Shown: positions 11,009 through 20,101, numbered from the stretch's first letter. The stretch is DNA of 64,000 nt from an uncultured Bacilli bacterium (GCA_944363785.1 CALVVF010000007.1:1-64000); one strand, 5' to 3'. Translations and numbers: made by a program. Notes: a model not told the origin generated them from the sequence alone.

Positions 11009-13079
11009 TACTAATCTCCCCATTTAGAAGATGATACCTCTTCGTAAAAAGATCATTATTATGATATCTATGAGAAATCATAATAAAAGTTTTATCAGGA
11101 TATTTTTGAAATAAATCCGATAATATTTCCTTCTCTTTTTTAATATCTATTTCATTCATACTCTCATCAAAAATGTAATATTCAGCATTTTTCAATAATG
11201 CCCTAGCTAATATAATTCGTTGCCTTTCACCCCCACTGATATTAAAACCATTTTCTTCCAATAACATCTGATAAGACAAGGGACTTCGTGAAACCACTTC
11301 ATCTATTCTACATAATTTACAAACTTCTAGGAATTCCTCTTGGCTTTCTTCTTCAGTTAAACAAATATTTTCATAAACAGATCCTGTAAATAATTGTTCA
11401 CTTTGGGAAATATAACATATTCTATTTCGTAAACTATGTAACGAATAATTTTTCAATTCATGATTATTTATCATTATCTTACCTTGATCGTACTTTAATA
11501 TTCCTGTTAACAATCGTGCAAGAGTACTCTTTCCACTCCCACTTGAACCATAAATTAAAATACGTTCACCCTTTTTAACACACATATTAATATTTTTTAA
11601 GATTTGTTCTTTACCGTTATAAGTATACTGAATATGATCTAAAATAATATTCTCAATACTACCAATTTGTTGTATTATGCCCGCCTCCAAATTTTCCGGT
11701 ATAACATCATAAAGTTCATTTAATCTCTCAATCGCTACCTTCATCTCCTGATATTCAATTGCTAAATCGATTATATTTCGAATAGGAGATAAAAAATATA
11801 CCATAATAGACTGGTAGGTTAATAAAATGCCTAAGGTCATAGATCCTTGTTGAACAAAAATACTTCCTACTATCAATACTAAAAAGGTCCCGTATTCTTC
11901 TATGATATTTCTTAATAATATTTGATAGGCATAAATCGTATTATAGTTATAACTTGTCCTAGTATAATCCGCATATTTTTGTGAAAAAATATCCGTTATT
12001 CGTGACTCTACATGTAATTCTTTAATCGTTTCTATTCCAGAAATAGACTCCGTTAAATAGGATGTAGCCTGAGCAGATTTCTCTTTACCCTTTTTTATAT
12101 ACTTTTCCAGTATTTTTCTAAATAACTGCATACATAACAATAATAGTACAAAAATAAATAAAACGATTATTGTTAATTTCCAATTTAAAATAAAAAGTGT
12201 GAATAAAGACAAAAGAATAAATAATAGATCGATAGTTGAATATATAAATACTTTAGATAGTGTATTTTTTACTACTTCGACATCTTGTATTCTAGAAATA
12301 ATTTCACCAGTAGTTCTATTTTTATAATAGAGATGAGGAAGTGATAGTACATGATGATAAATATCCAAGATCATTTCTTTACTCAATGTATGATCCAAAT
12401 AATTAAATAAAAGATTACGTTGAAATTCTAAAAATACTTTAGTGATAATTACTAGAGTAAAAAAAGCAAGTAAATATAAAAGATTAGAAGAGGAAGAATA
12501 CGGAATAATATATTCTAATAAAAGCTCAAATTGAAAAGATGTTAATATACTTAAAATAGTAAATACTAAAGAAAATATAAAAATAGTCATAATCATCACT
12601 TTGTTGGTAAATACAAACTCGATTATTTTCTTTTTGAGCTGATGAGTATTTTCAATAATGTCTAATTTTCTTCTAGGAGTGCAAAGTAGAAATACTCCTG
12701 TTGAAACCTGTTCAAACTCTGAGTATTTTACTTTTTTTAACCCTGTAGCTGGGTCAGCAATTAATAATTGTTGTCTTTTTCCATTTATTTTGTAGATGAC
12801 GATAAAATGCGAATAGCTGGAATCAATCACTATATGCGCTATACATGGTAAATCTGTATCTTTCAAATCCGTAATTTTTCCCTTTACTCCTAATACTTCC
12901 AAACCACACTGTTCTCCCGCTTTTTTCAAATTACTAGCATTTACTCCTCTTTTGGTAGTTTTAGAAAGCTCCCTTAAATACTCTTTTGAAACACTACCAC
13001 CATAAAACTTAAGAACCATTAAAAGAGAACATACTCCACAATCTTTTAAGCCTTCTTGTTGTACAAATGGATATTTCAT
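11001..13079 (-). CDS. bacteriocin-processing ABC transporter with C39 peptidase
   Basis: About 692 aa. Residues 1-130 form a C39 cysteine peptidase: QQEGLKDCGVCS with Cys14, SHFIVIY with the His, and IADPATG with the Asp. Six membrane helices follow, then an ATPase domain with Walker A GSSGSGKST, signature ISGGERQR, Walker B YYIFDES and the H-loop SHR. Such proteins cut double-glycine leaders and export the peptide. Two substrates lie downstream in the same operon. The ATG at 13079 is spaced eight bases from AGGAAG; the GTG at 13088 overlaps that site. Confidence 0.95.
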   Translation of the reverse strand: MKYPFVQQEGLKDCGVCSLLMVLKFYGGSVSKEYLRELSKTTKRGVNASNLKKAGEQCGLEVLGVKGKITDLKDTDLPCIAHIVIDSSYSHFIVIYKINGKRQQLLIADPATGLKKVKYSEFEQVSTGVFLLCTPRRKLDIIENTHQLKKKIIEFVFTNKVMIMTIFIFSLVFTILSILTSFQFELLLEYIIPYSSSSNLLYLLAFFTLVIITKVFLEFQRNLLFNYLDHTLSKEMILDIYHHVLSLPHLYYKNRTTGEIISRIQDVEVVKNTLSKVFIYSTIDLLFILLSLFTLFILNWKLTIIVLFIFVLLLLCMQLFRKILEKYIKKGKEKSAQATSYLTESISGIETIKELHVESRITDIFSQKYADYTRTSYNYNTIYAYQILLRNIIEEYGTFLVLIVGSIFVQQGSMTLGILLTYQSIMVYFLSPIRNIIDLAIEYQEMKVAIERLNELYDVIPENLEAGIIQQIGSIENIILDHIQYTYNGKEQILKNINMCVKKGERILIYGSSGSGKSTLARLLTGILKYDQGKIMINNHELKNYSLHSLRNRICYISQSEQLFTGSVYENICLTEEESQEEFLEVCKLCRIDEVVSRSPLSYQMLLEENGFNISGGERQRIILARALLKNAEYYIFDESMNEIDIKKEKEILSDLFQKYPDKTFIMISHRYHNNDLFTKRYHLLNGEISNE

Positions 13080-13136
13080 CTTGATCACTTCCTATTACTA
13101 ATTATGTAAAAAAAGAAAGAGAAAACTCACTTTAAT

Positions 13137-13170
13137 AGAAAAAAAGTTTAGAACTAAATCTAAACTTTTT
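13137..13170 (-). terminator. terminator/attenuator upstream of the C39 exporter
   Basis: A perfect 12-bp inverted repeat (13141-13152 with 13159-13170, 6-base loop), giving CTTTTTTTC on the minus strand. It lies about 60 bases before the exporter start and does not follow any annotated minus-strand gene. Confidence 0.65.
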
Positions 13171-13310
13171 AAACTTCTCAAAGTTAAAATCCTTACAATA
13201 TAACGAATTTTCTCTACCGGCTACATGAATAATTTTCCACTTCATATTCTTTGTTTAATATCTCTTTTCGTCATTATTATAAGTCAAATTATGAACTATA
13301 AATCGGGGGT

Positions 13311-13338
13311 TTTGTAACCTGATATACTATGTTAAAAT
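13311..13338 (+). promoter_or_regulatory. promoter of the yigZ-like gene
   Basis: TTTGTA (13311-13316), 16-base spacer, TAAAAT (13333-13338), about 50 bases before the gene. Confidence 0.45.
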
Positions 13339-13394
13339 AGTATTATATTCAAATAAAGAAACTGATTATTTAATAACTGAATGAGGGAGGTATT

Positions 13395-13979
13395 ATGTAT
13401 TCAATCGAGAAAGAAACACAATTTACATTAGAAATTAAAAAATCCAAATTTATTGCTTGCTTATTTCCTATTTTTGATCAATCAGAAATTAATCTCTATT
13501 TAGAACAAGTAAAAAAAGAATATCCTAATGCCACTCATTATTGCTATGCCTATTCTCTTTTTTCTAAAAGTAAATATTCCGATGATCACGAACCACATGG
13601 TACAGCAGGAGCTCCCATATTAAATGTGATAGAAAAGAAAAATTTGGATTGTCTTTTATGTGTTGTCATTCGCTATTTTGGTGGAATCAAATTAGGAGCA
13701 AATGGCCTTGTTAGAGCATATTCTAAAGTAACTAGCCAAGCCTTAGAAACAGCTTCAGTCATTGAATTAATTCCCTCTTATATCATAAAAGTTGTTCTAA
13801 GTTATGAACAGAGAAATGCCTTTCTGCTACTAGCTAAGTCATACCGAATTTTAGATACCACTTATGAAGAAAAAATTACATATCAATTAGAAATTCCTAC
13901 TGATGATTTACCATTATTCAAAGAATATAATCCTGAAATTTTAGGAAATCGTTACATGAAAAAAACAACTTTCGCTTAG
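13395..13979 (+). CDS. YigZ/IMPACT family protein (UPF0029)
   Basis: 194 aa. The diagnostic blocks are KSKFIACL, HYCYAY, SDDHEPHGTAGAPIL and VVIRYFGGIKLGANGLVRAY. The family has an N-terminal UPF0029 fold with a ribosomal S5-like core and a smaller C-terminal domain. It is linked to translation control (IMPACT/YIH1 in eukaryotes), but the bacterial function is unsettled. GGGAGG precedes the ATG. It stands between two minus-strand units. Confidence 0.9.
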   Translation: MYSIEKETQFTLEIKKSKFIACLFPIFDQSEINLYLEQVKKEYPNATHYCYAYSLFSKSKYSDDHEPHGTAGAPILNVIEKKNLDCLLCVVIRYFGGIKLGANGLVRAYSKVTSQALETASVIELIPSYIIKVVLSYEQRNAFLLLAKSYRILDTTYEEKITYQLEIPTDDLPLFKEYNPEILGNRYMKKTTFA

Positions 13980-13990
13980 AGAGTTGTTTT
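13962..13990. terminator. bidirectional terminator between convergent genes
   Basis: AAAACAACT (13962-13970) and AGTTGTTTT (13982-13990) form a 9-bp stem flanked by A and T runs. It overlaps the ends of both genes. Confidence 0.7.
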
Positions 13991-14912
13991 ATTCTAGGTT
14001 TTTCTGTAAATCTTTTAGACTTTGAAGAATTTCATTAGTTCGTTTGATTTCTGCTTCCATTTCAGCAACATTAGTTGTATTATGGGTAACAACTGGCTCA
14101 TGTTGGATTCCATAAACAGGAGAAATCATCGGACTACTCTTAAATCTAGTTGTTCTTGGCATCGGTGTAACATTTCGTTCCGGTTTTACTTCTGAAACAG
14201 GAACAGAAACTTTTTCCGGTTGCACACTTACCGGTTCTACAACTGGTATTTTTTCTTCTTTTACTTCTGCTTGAGAATGATATAATTCTTCTAAATTAAT
14301 TGGTAAACTATCATCATTCATATATTGTATTTTCTCATTTTCATTATATAATTTATCAAATTTTTCTTTCAATTCCACATAACTGATAATGGCATTTTGT
14401 TCCTGTTCTTCTTCGAATTTAGCATATTTATCGATTGCTTGTTCATCATGTACTGCTTTTTCAAGTTCTCTCGTAATTGCCTCAACATCAATCTGAGCTT
14501 GAGTTTTTTCAAGTTCTTCTTCATGATAAGTCTCTTCGACTGTCTCTACTACCAACTGACTATGATCAATTTCATTCGTCTTTACAACTTCTTCAACTGG
14601 ATCATTTTCTAAAACTTCTATTTCTTCTTGAACAACAGCTTGTTTTTTTTCTACTGGAGCTATCTCTGGTTGTTTAACTGCCTTTTTAATGCTTTCTTCT
14701 TGTTCAGCCTTTTCTGCTTCCATTCGTAGATTATTCAAGCGTTTAGATAACTTTCTACTATCAAACAAATTATCCTTTTTTCTGCTGTTTATTTTATCAA
14801 CAACCAAAATCACTACGATCAAAATGATCACAGCAATAATTAAACCATAAACTAAAATAAGTTCTTTACTAATATTATTTCCAATAATACTACTAATACT
14901 ACAAATATTCAC
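13989..14912 (-). CDS. membrane-anchored coiled-coil protein
   Basis: About 307 aa. One strong membrane helix (about residues 19-38) is followed by a long, charged, Glu/Lys/Val-rich tail with low-complexity and coiled-coil character and no enzymatic motif. The extreme C-terminus (about the last 25 residues) is again helical. A cytoplasmic scaffold or division/cell-shape helper is conceivable from topology only. The start is taken as GTG at 14912, eight bases after GGGGTG; this places the gene just after rsmE in the same operon. Confidence 0.65.
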   Translation of the reverse strand: MNICSISSIIGNNISKELILVYGLIIAVIILIVVILVVDKINSRKKDNLFDSRKLSKRLNNLRMEAEKAEQEESIKKAVKQPEIAPVEKKQAVVQEEIEVLENDPVEEVVKTNEIDHSQLVVETVEETYHEEELEKTQAQIDVEAITRELEKAVHDEQAIDKYAKFEEEQEQNAIISYVELKEKFDKLYNENEKIQYMNDDSLPINLEELYHSQAEVKEEKIPVVEPVSVQPEKVSVPVSEVKPERNVTPMPRTTRFKSSPMISPVYGIQHEPVVTHNTTNVAEMEAEIKRTNEILQSLKDLQKNLE

Positions 14913-14919
14913 TACCGAT

Positions 14920-15636
14920 TCACCCCATATCCTGATAACGTACAGCACTCATAATAAAAAGTCCCGCCGTTTCTGTTCTTAATACTGTATTTCCTAACGA
15001 CACCTGTAAAAACCCAGCCTCTACTAATTTTCTTTCTTCTTGTTCACTCAAACCACCCTCGGGTCCTATTACAAATAACATTGTAGCACTATTTGGAATG
15101 TTTGATAACAATTTTTTAAGATTTTTCTGTTTTTCTGCTACTGAGCAAATAATCTTGACATCGTAATTGTCTAACGCAATTAATTCATTCAAAGAAAATA
15201 TCTTCTCTATCTTAACAAGCTCATTACGTTTCGATTGTTCTGATGCTTCTTTGATAATTTTTTGCCATCTAAGAATTTTCTTATCAAACTGTTTATCTAC
15301 TTTTACTACAGAGCGTTCTGCACAAAAAGGAAGGATCTCATACACACCTAACTCTGTAGCTTTTTGCAGAATATAATCCATCTTCTGTTCTTTAACCAAT
15401 GCCTGTGCTAAAGCAACTTTTCGCATTCCCACACCATTTTCCGTTAATTGTTCAATCACTTTAGCTTCCACTTGTTCATCCAAAGTCTCAATACGAGCTA
15501 AATAAACTTTTTTATCACAAACAATCTCGATTGTATCCCCAATTTTCATTCGCATTACTTTCTTTATGTGATAACTATCTTCTTGTCCTAAAATAAATGT
15601 ATCCTCTTGCTTTCTTTCTACAAAGTACCTCTGCAT
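14920..15636 (-). CDS. rsmE: 16S rRNA m3U1498 methyltransferase
   Basis: 238 aa, family length. RsmE methylates U1498 of 16S rRNA using SAM. An N-terminal PUA-like domain is followed by a SPOUT domain with KMDYILQKATELG, AERSV, FVIGPEGGLS and LGNTVLRTETA, which form the knotted SAM pocket. The usual upstream partner prmA is absent here. Confidence 0.95.
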   Translation of the reverse strand: MQRYFVERKQEDTFILGQEDSYHIKKVMRMKIGDTIEIVCDKKVYLARIETLDEQVEAKVIEQLTENGVGMRKVALAQALVKEQKMDYILQKATELGVYEILPFCAERSVVKVDKQFDKKILRWQKIIKEASEQSKRNELVKIEKIFSLNELIALDNYDVKIICSVAEKQKNLKKLLSNIPNSATMLFVIGPEGGLSEQEERKLVEAGFLQVSLGNTVLRTETAGLFIMSAVRYQDMG

Positions 15637-15717
15637 ATTCTCACCTATATTCAGTTTACCGAATAATTACTAGAATGTAAACCATTTCTAAAGAAAAAAA
15701 CAAACTAATTATTCCAA

Positions 15718-15745
15718 TAAAAAAGAAGAGAACGAAATCTCTTCT
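15718..15745 (-). terminator. terminator of lepB
   Basis: AGAAGAGA and TCTCTTCT form an 8-bp stem, loop of six, with a T run on the minus strand. It overlaps the lepB stop. Confidence 0.85.
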
Positions 15746-16265
15746 ATTTTACATTGCCAAAGCGAGATAAAGGAAAAAGAATAAATTGAGCATGTCCTAA
15801 AATATCATCCTTTGGTACAACACCTATGATTCTACTATCGACCGAGTCTTCACGATTATCTCCCATAACAAAGTAATAATCATCAGGAATCTTTTCCAGA
15901 CTAAAATCCTCTAATTGAAAATCATAAGTAATTCCCTTTCCATAAGGATCTTTAACTTCTTGATGATCAATATATAGTTTGTTGTCCTTATATTCGATAT
16001 GTTCACCAGGCAAACCAATCACTCTTTTGATTAACTTAGTGCCCCCTGATTCTAAGACTACAATATCAAAACGATCAATCTCGCTAAAACGATAACTAAT
16101 TTTATCTAAAATCATTAAATCATTTTCATGTAACGTACTTTCCATACTCCCTCCATTTACCAAAATAGGAGAAAATAAGAATTGTTTAATCAAAATGACA
16201 ACGACAATAATAATAAGATAAGGTAATATTTCTAATCCTATTTTCTTTATTTTCTTTCCATCCAT
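15744..16265 (-). CDS. lepB: signal peptidase I
   Basis: 173 aa, typical of the short Gram-positive SipS/SipT type. One N-terminal membrane helix (about 11-29) is followed by the box GGSMEST with the catalytic serine, KLIKRVIGLPGE with the catalytic lysine, and VMGDNREDSVDSR (box E). The enzyme cleaves secretory signal peptides outside the membrane. It lies directly after rplS, the usual Bacilli order, but with a terminator between them. Confidence 0.96.
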   Translation of the reverse strand: MDGKKIKKIGLEILPYLIIIVVVILIKQFLFSPILVNGGSMESTLHENDLMILDKISYRFSEIDRFDIVVLESGGTKLIKRVIGLPGEHIEYKDNKLYIDHQEVKDPYGKGITYDFQLEDFSLEKIPDDYYFVMGDNREDSVDSRIIGVVPKDDILGHAQFILFPLSRFGNVK

Positions 16266-16278
16266 AGCCTGTACCTAA

Positions 16279-16305
16279 AGAAAAAAATAAGACAACGTCT
16301 TATTT
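16279..16305 (-). terminator. terminator of rplS
   Basis: AAATAAGAC and GTCTTATTT form a 9-bp stem with a 3-base loop and a following T run on the minus strand. It overlaps the rplS stop. Confidence 0.85.
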
Positions 16306-16647
16306 ATCTCTTCTTTCTTTAATCTTATATTGACCTACTAAGCCTCTTAAGAAATTTAATTTAGCACGTCTTACTTTACCTTTACGAACAACGGTAATCT
16401 TTGCGATTTTTGGCGAATGAATTGGGAAAATTCTCTCTACACCAATTCCTGAAGACATTTTTCTTACTGTAAATGTTTCAGAAACTCCACCATTACGACG
16501 ACCGATTACAACACCTTCGAAAGATTGAATTCTTTCGCGCTTTCCTTCGATAATCTTAACGTCAACCTTTACTGTATCCCCTACACGAAATTCAGGAATA
16601 TTAGGGTTAAGCTGTTTGGCATTAATTTTGTCTATAACATTTGCCAT
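16300..16647 (-). CDS. rplS: large ribosomal subunit protein bL19
   Basis: 115 aa. The blocks [38 protein letters not shown]-like [13 protein letters not shown] and [10 protein letters not shown] are diagnostic of L19. The protein lies at the 30S-50S interface. AAGGAG precedes the ATG at 16647. Confidence 0.97.
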   Translation of the reverse strand: MANVIDKINAKQLNPNIPEFRVGDTVKVDVKIIEGKRERIQSFEGVVIGRRNGGVSETFTVRKMSSGIGVERIFPIHSPKIAKITVVRKGKVRRAKLNFLRGLVGQYKIKERRDK

Positions 16648-16734
16648 ATACGATATCTCCTTTCCTTGTTTTTTCCAGTAATCATATCACAATATATTTA
16701 TTTTATGAAAGACATCGGATTACTAACGAGTTAA

Positions 16735-16763
16735 ATTATAACATAATCAAGAACAGAATGCAA
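16735..16763 (-). promoter_or_regulatory. rplS promoter with structured leader
   Basis: On the minus strand TTGCAT (16758-16763), a 17-base spacer and an extended -10 TGTTATAAT (-10 at 16735-16740) are visible. The roughly 80-base leader holds AGTAATC and GATTACT, which can pair, so it may be an L19-type autoregulatory leader; that part is weak. Confidence 0.55.
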
Positions 16764-16910
16764 TTCTTTTTTTACCAAATTAACTTACATCCTTTTATCT
16801 GTCCATTAGCAAATACCTCTTACTACAAATTACTATTTAGAATAAAATTATAAATTTGATTCTTAATCATTATCTTCCAAGATTTTTATATCAAAAAAAT
16901 TCTAGTACAT

Positions 16911-16936
16911 AAAAAGAAAGCCTCTACCTAGCTTTC
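16911..16936 (-). terminator. terminator of the trmD operon
   Basis: GAAAGC and GCTTTC stem, 9-base loop, then TTTTT on the minus strand; it overlaps the end of the gene at 16924. Confidence 0.65.
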
Positions 16937-17394
16937 CCTTCAGTTTTTTCATTCTCGTAATAATTGAGATAATTTTGTTCCAAATAATAAAGTCGTAATT
17001 TTAACTCTTGTTCTAAAATATCTAATTTCTTCATCACCAAAGAAAATTCTTCTTCTTCCATATATTTTCGATACTTAGTATAAGCCTCTAATCGCAATTT
17101 ACTAATTTCGTTTAACCCCTCACGATAAGCAGTTCCTGCTTCATCGTTATCGCCACTTTCAAAAATAACATTTAATAATTTAAGTAATCGTTCAAATTTT
17201 AAATTTACTTTTTTAGTAGCGACTTTATTCATCAACGTTGGGTTAATAATAACTACTTTATTAACATTAATCGCATCTTTAATTTTAATATTCTTTTTTG
17301 GGGACAAGTCATAGCCGTGCATTTTATCATATTCAAAATATGTAATTGTTGGATCATTTTTTTCTTTGACAATCAAGTATTTTTTATCAAGCAT
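16924..17394 (-). CDS. hypothetical protein downstream of trmD
   Basis: About 156 aa, soluble and lysine-rich, with a predicted C-terminal coiled coil (about residues 95-150, repeated LRLEAY/LEQELKLRLYYLEQ-like heptads). No family recognised. It is the last gene of the rimM-trmD operon. The ATG at 17394 follows AGAGGTGG; the GTG at 17403 is inside that site. Confidence 0.65.
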   Translation of the reverse strand: MLDKKYLIVKEKNDPTITYFEYDKMHGYDLSPKKNIKIKDAINVNKVVIINPTLMNKVATKKVNLKFERLLKLLNVIFESGDNDEAGTAYREGLNEISKLRLEAYTKYRKYMEEEEFSLVMKKLDILEQELKLRLYYLEQNYLNYYENEKTEGKAR

Positions 17395-17405
17395 CCTAGC
17401 CACCT

Positions 17406-18071
17406 CTACTTTTCTATTAAGTCTGGTCTTCTCTCTACAGTTCTATTATACCTCATTTCTTGCCGATATTGTTCAATTTTTTTATGATCGCCGGAAAGTA
17501 AGACATCTGGGACTTTCATTCCTCGATAAACACTAGGTTTTGTATAAGTTGGATAATCCAATAAACGGTCATTAAAACTGTCATTTAAATGACTATCTTC
17601 GGCAATTACACCTGGTAATAAACGAGTAATCGAATCGACAAGCACCATAGCAGGAATTTCCCCACCGGTTAGTACATAATCTCCAATCGAAATTTCTTGA
17701 TCGCAAATTGTTCTAATCCGCTCATCAAAGCCTTCATAGTGACCACAAATAAGAATTAGATGTTTAACCTTAGAAAGTTCATAAGCTTTTTCTGAACGAT
17801 AAGGAACACCATCAGGAGTAAGCAAAACTACTTGACTATCTTCTGTTCGAATGGCATCAACACAGTCAAAAATAGGTTGGCAAGTAAGAACCATGCCATT
17901 ACCGCCCCCATATGGGGTATCATCTACTTTTTGATGAGGATCAAGAGAATAATCGCGAAAATTAACTAATCTAACTTCAACTGCACCTTTTTCAATCGCT
18001 CGCTTAATAATTGAATGATTCAAAACCCCACTAAACATCTCAGGAAACAATGTTACTATATCAATTTTCAT
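17406..18071 (-). CDS. trmD: tRNA (guanine-37-N1)-methyltransferase
   Basis: 221 aa. TrmD methylates G37 of tRNAs reading CNN codons and prevents frameshifting. The SPOUT knot motifs YGGGNGMVL, LICGHYEGFDERI and SIGDYVLTGGEIPAM are present, as is DSITRLLPGV. It overlaps the rimM stop by four bases (ATGA), the standard coupling. Confidence 0.98.
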   Translation of the reverse strand: MKIDIVTLFPEMFSGVLNHSIIKRAIEKGAVEVRLVNFRDYSLDPHQKVDDTPYGGGNGMVLTCQPIFDCVDAIRTEDSQVVLLTPDGVPYRSEKAYELSKVKHLILICGHYEGFDERIRTICDQEISIGDYVLTGGEIPAMVLVDSITRLLPGVIAEDSHLNDSFNDRLLDYPTYTKPSVYRGMKVPDVLLSGDHKKIEQYRQEMRYNRTVERRPDLIEK

Positions 18072-18571
18072 TCAAATAACCCCACAACTGGCACTAATTC
18101 TAATTTTTTCTCAGTCCAATCTAATCCTAAGATCAACTCTTTTTCAAAAGGAACTAAGACCTTCTTCGTTATCGTATCCACAACAAATAATTTCTTTCCT
18201 AATGCTCCTGTACGAACATCGATTATCGTCCCCTGAAGTTGTTGGTTATAATAAACCCCTAATCCAATATAATCTTGATCTAAATACTCATCTTCTGCAA
18301 GAGATAAATCCGTTCTTTTCACATAGACATAAAGCCCTTTAAAACGTAATACTTGGTTAATATCCGTATACCCCTCCATAGTAATCATCTCAAAGTTTTT
18401 ATGATGGCGATAAGTTTTTACACAAACCTCTTCTTTCTTTCGGCCGATATAAAGTTTCATCTTAGGAACAAATACTTTATCTTTATATTCAAAATCAGAA
18501 AGAATTCTAATTTCTCCCTTAATTCCATGAGTATTTACAATTTTTCCTACATAGATATATTCTTCATTCAT
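18068..18571 (-). CDS. rimM: ribosome maturation factor RimM
   Basis: 167 aa. The N-terminal RimM domain has VGKIVNTHGIKGEIRI, and the C-terminal PRC-barrel has the GLGVYYN...GTIIDV and PFEKELILGLD strands. It binds S19 during 30S head maturation. Overlaps trmD (downstream) and touches the SpoU gene (upstream), so this is a tight operon. Confidence 0.95.
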   Translation of the reverse strand: MNEEYIYVGKIVNTHGIKGEIRILSDFEYKDKVFVPKMKLYIGRKKEEVCVKTYRHHKNFEMITMEGYTDINQVLRFKGLYVYVKRTDLSLAEDEYLDQDYIGLGVYYNQQLQGTIIDVRTGALGKKLFVVDTITKKVLVPFEKELILGLDWTEKKLELVPVVGLFE

Positions 18572-19317
18572 TACTTTTCACCCCTATCCAATTCATAAAG
18601 TAAAATACTAGTTGCAACCGCAACATTTAAGCTCTCTACACTACTATCCATCTGAATATAAAGATATTGATCACATAAAGAAAGAACTTCCTTAGATACA
18701 CCGTTTCCCTCATTACCAACCACTAAAGCATATTTTGTTTTAGCAGTAGCAGATAGCGTACGTACATCATCCCCAGCTTCAACTCTCGTCCCATAAATCG
18801 GAATATTTTTCTTTTTTAATTCTGGAATAATCGTTAGTAAATCAGCCTCAATCACTTGAAGATGAAATAACATTCCTTGGGTAGAACGAAGTACTTTAGC
18901 ATTGTATAAATCGACACTTCTAGAACCAAGAACAACAGTATCAACATGAAAAGCTTTCGCGCTACGTAAAATCGTTCCTAAATTTCCCGGATCTTGTACT
19001 TCATCGATTAGCAAAAGCTTATCTCCCATTTTATTTTTTTCTTGTACTTGTTTACGACAAAGTGCCAAAATAGAAATAGGAGTATCTAACTGAGATATTT
19101 TTTTCATAATTTCTTCCGTTACATATACTTTTGGAACATCAAGTGCACAATTCGTCTCATTGGTCAAAATAACTTCCTCAATAATTCCTGCTTTATATGC
19201 TTCTAACACAAGGTGCTCTCCTTCTACTAAAAACATGCCCCAACGATCACGATATTTCTTTTCGTGTAATTTCCGGTACTTTTTTACCCGCTCATTTTCT
19301 AAACTAGTAATAACCAA
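18571..19317 (-). CDS. SpoU/TrmH family RNA methyltransferase (YsgA-like)
   Basis: 248 aa. A short N-terminal substrate-binding domain (VKKYRKLHEKKYR, FLVEGEHLV) precedes a SpoU domain with LLIDEVQDPGNLGTILRSA, VVGNEGNGV and VESLNVAVATSI, the three SPOUT motifs. It probably 2'-O-methylates rRNA. In B. subtilis the homologue ysgA is beside sspI, and sspI is also nearby here (20102). Confidence 0.92.
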   Translation of the reverse strand: MVITSLENERVKKYRKLHEKKYRDRWGMFLVEGEHLVLEAYKAGIIEEVILTNETNCALDVPKVYVTEEIMKKISQLDTPISILALCRKQVQEKNKMGDKLLLIDEVQDPGNLGTILRSAKAFHVDTVVLGSRSVDLYNAKVLRSTQGMLFHLQVIEADLLTIIPELKKKNIPIYGTRVEAGDDVRTLSATAKTKYALVVGNEGNGVSKEVLSLCDQYLYIQMDSSVESLNVAVATSILLYELDRGEK

Positions 19318-19332
19318 AGATACCCCTCCTCT

Positions 19333-19980
19333 CTAATAATTTTTCATTTTATTTCTAATTTCACGATAATTAGGATAATTACTCTCTACTACTTTCCAAA
19401 ATCTAGCGGAATGATTTAACTCAATAAAATGACTAAGTTCATGAACAATTACATAATCCAAACAATCAGGATCTTTTTTAATTAACTCTAAATTTAAGGT
19501 AACTCGTTTCAACTTAGCATTACAAACACCCCAACGAGAAGTCATCTTACGAATAGTTAAGGTAGGATAAGGAATTTTACGATCAAAATTCTGATACCAA
19601 TACTCTAAACGATTAGCAAATAACTCTTGGGCTTGTTTCTTATACCATTTATCTAAATCTGCTTCCTCTACATCATGCCCAATAAACACTTTTTCCGTTC
19701 CTAATGAAATCTCCTTACCAGTTGTTCGAATTTCATCATACTTTTTTCCTAAAAAAGAAAAACCACTATTTTCTTGTTGTTTGTAAAGCTGTTTTTCATA
19801 CATACTAACAATTGCCTTCATATTCTCTTCAATCGTATGTTTAATTTGTCGATCAGAAACTAAACGATTAGTAGATACATATAACTTTAAATCTTTTTTC
19901 ACTCGTAAATAAGTATTTTTAACACCCTTTTTCTTTTCAATAACAACATCGTAATAATTGTCTCCTATTTTAATCTGCAC
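19333..19980 (-). CDS. YgjP/WLM-type metallopeptidase-like protein (DUF45)
   Basis: 215 aa. The C-terminal part has TSRWGVCNAK, LNLELIKKDPDCLDYVIVHEL and HELSHFIELNHSARFW, with the HExxH-like zinc motif (HELSH) and a downstream His. This matches the DUF45/UPF0056-type YgjP family. Substrate unknown. It heads the SpoU-rimM-trmD operon and is separated by 15 bases from the SpoU gene. Confidence 0.88.
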   Translation of the reverse strand: MQIKIGDNYYDVVIEKKKGVKNTYLRVKKDLKLYVSTNRLVSDRQIKHTIEENMKAIVSMYEKQLYKQQENSGFSFLGKKYDEIRTTGKEISLGTEKVFIGHDVEEADLDKWYKKQAQELFANRLEYWYQNFDRKIPYPTLTIRKMTSRWGVCNAKLKRVTLNLELIKKDPDCLDYVIVHELSHFIELNHSARFWKVVESNYPNYREIRNKMKNY

Positions 19981-20051
19981 GATATCACCTAATTTCTTTC
20001 CTATTATATCATAGTTTTAAAAAGATGTGCACCAATAGTCAATAATTTAAC

Positions 20052-20081
20052 GTATAAAAAAATTTTGAAACTACCAAAATA
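20052..20081 (+). promoter_or_regulatory. possible sigma-G-type promoter of sspI
   Basis: GTATA (20052-20056), an 18-base spacer and CAAAATA (20075-20081) agree with the forespore sigma-G consensus (GHATR / CATNHTA) except for one base. The expected timing for an sspI gene is forespore expression. Confidence 0.4.
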
Positions 20082-20101
20082 TAAGTAGAAAGGATGATAT
20101 T

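Larger units (their letters stand above)
13080..13394. other. leader region between bacteriocin operon and yigZ-like gene
   Basis: About 315 bases between divergent genes. On the minus strand it holds a possible TATAAT (13276-13281), a 37-codon open frame beginning MKWKII with a weak ribosome-binding site, and the strong terminator at 13137-13170. The plus-strand promoter of the next gene is at 13311-13338. The order promoter, short frame, terminator, operon is that of an attenuator, but this is inference. Confidence 0.4.

Noticed and set aside
13143-13256. 37-codon frame beginning MKWKII before the bacteriocin exporter
   Set aside because: The ribosome-binding site is weak and the frame runs through the terminator hairpin; kept only as part of the attenuator idea.
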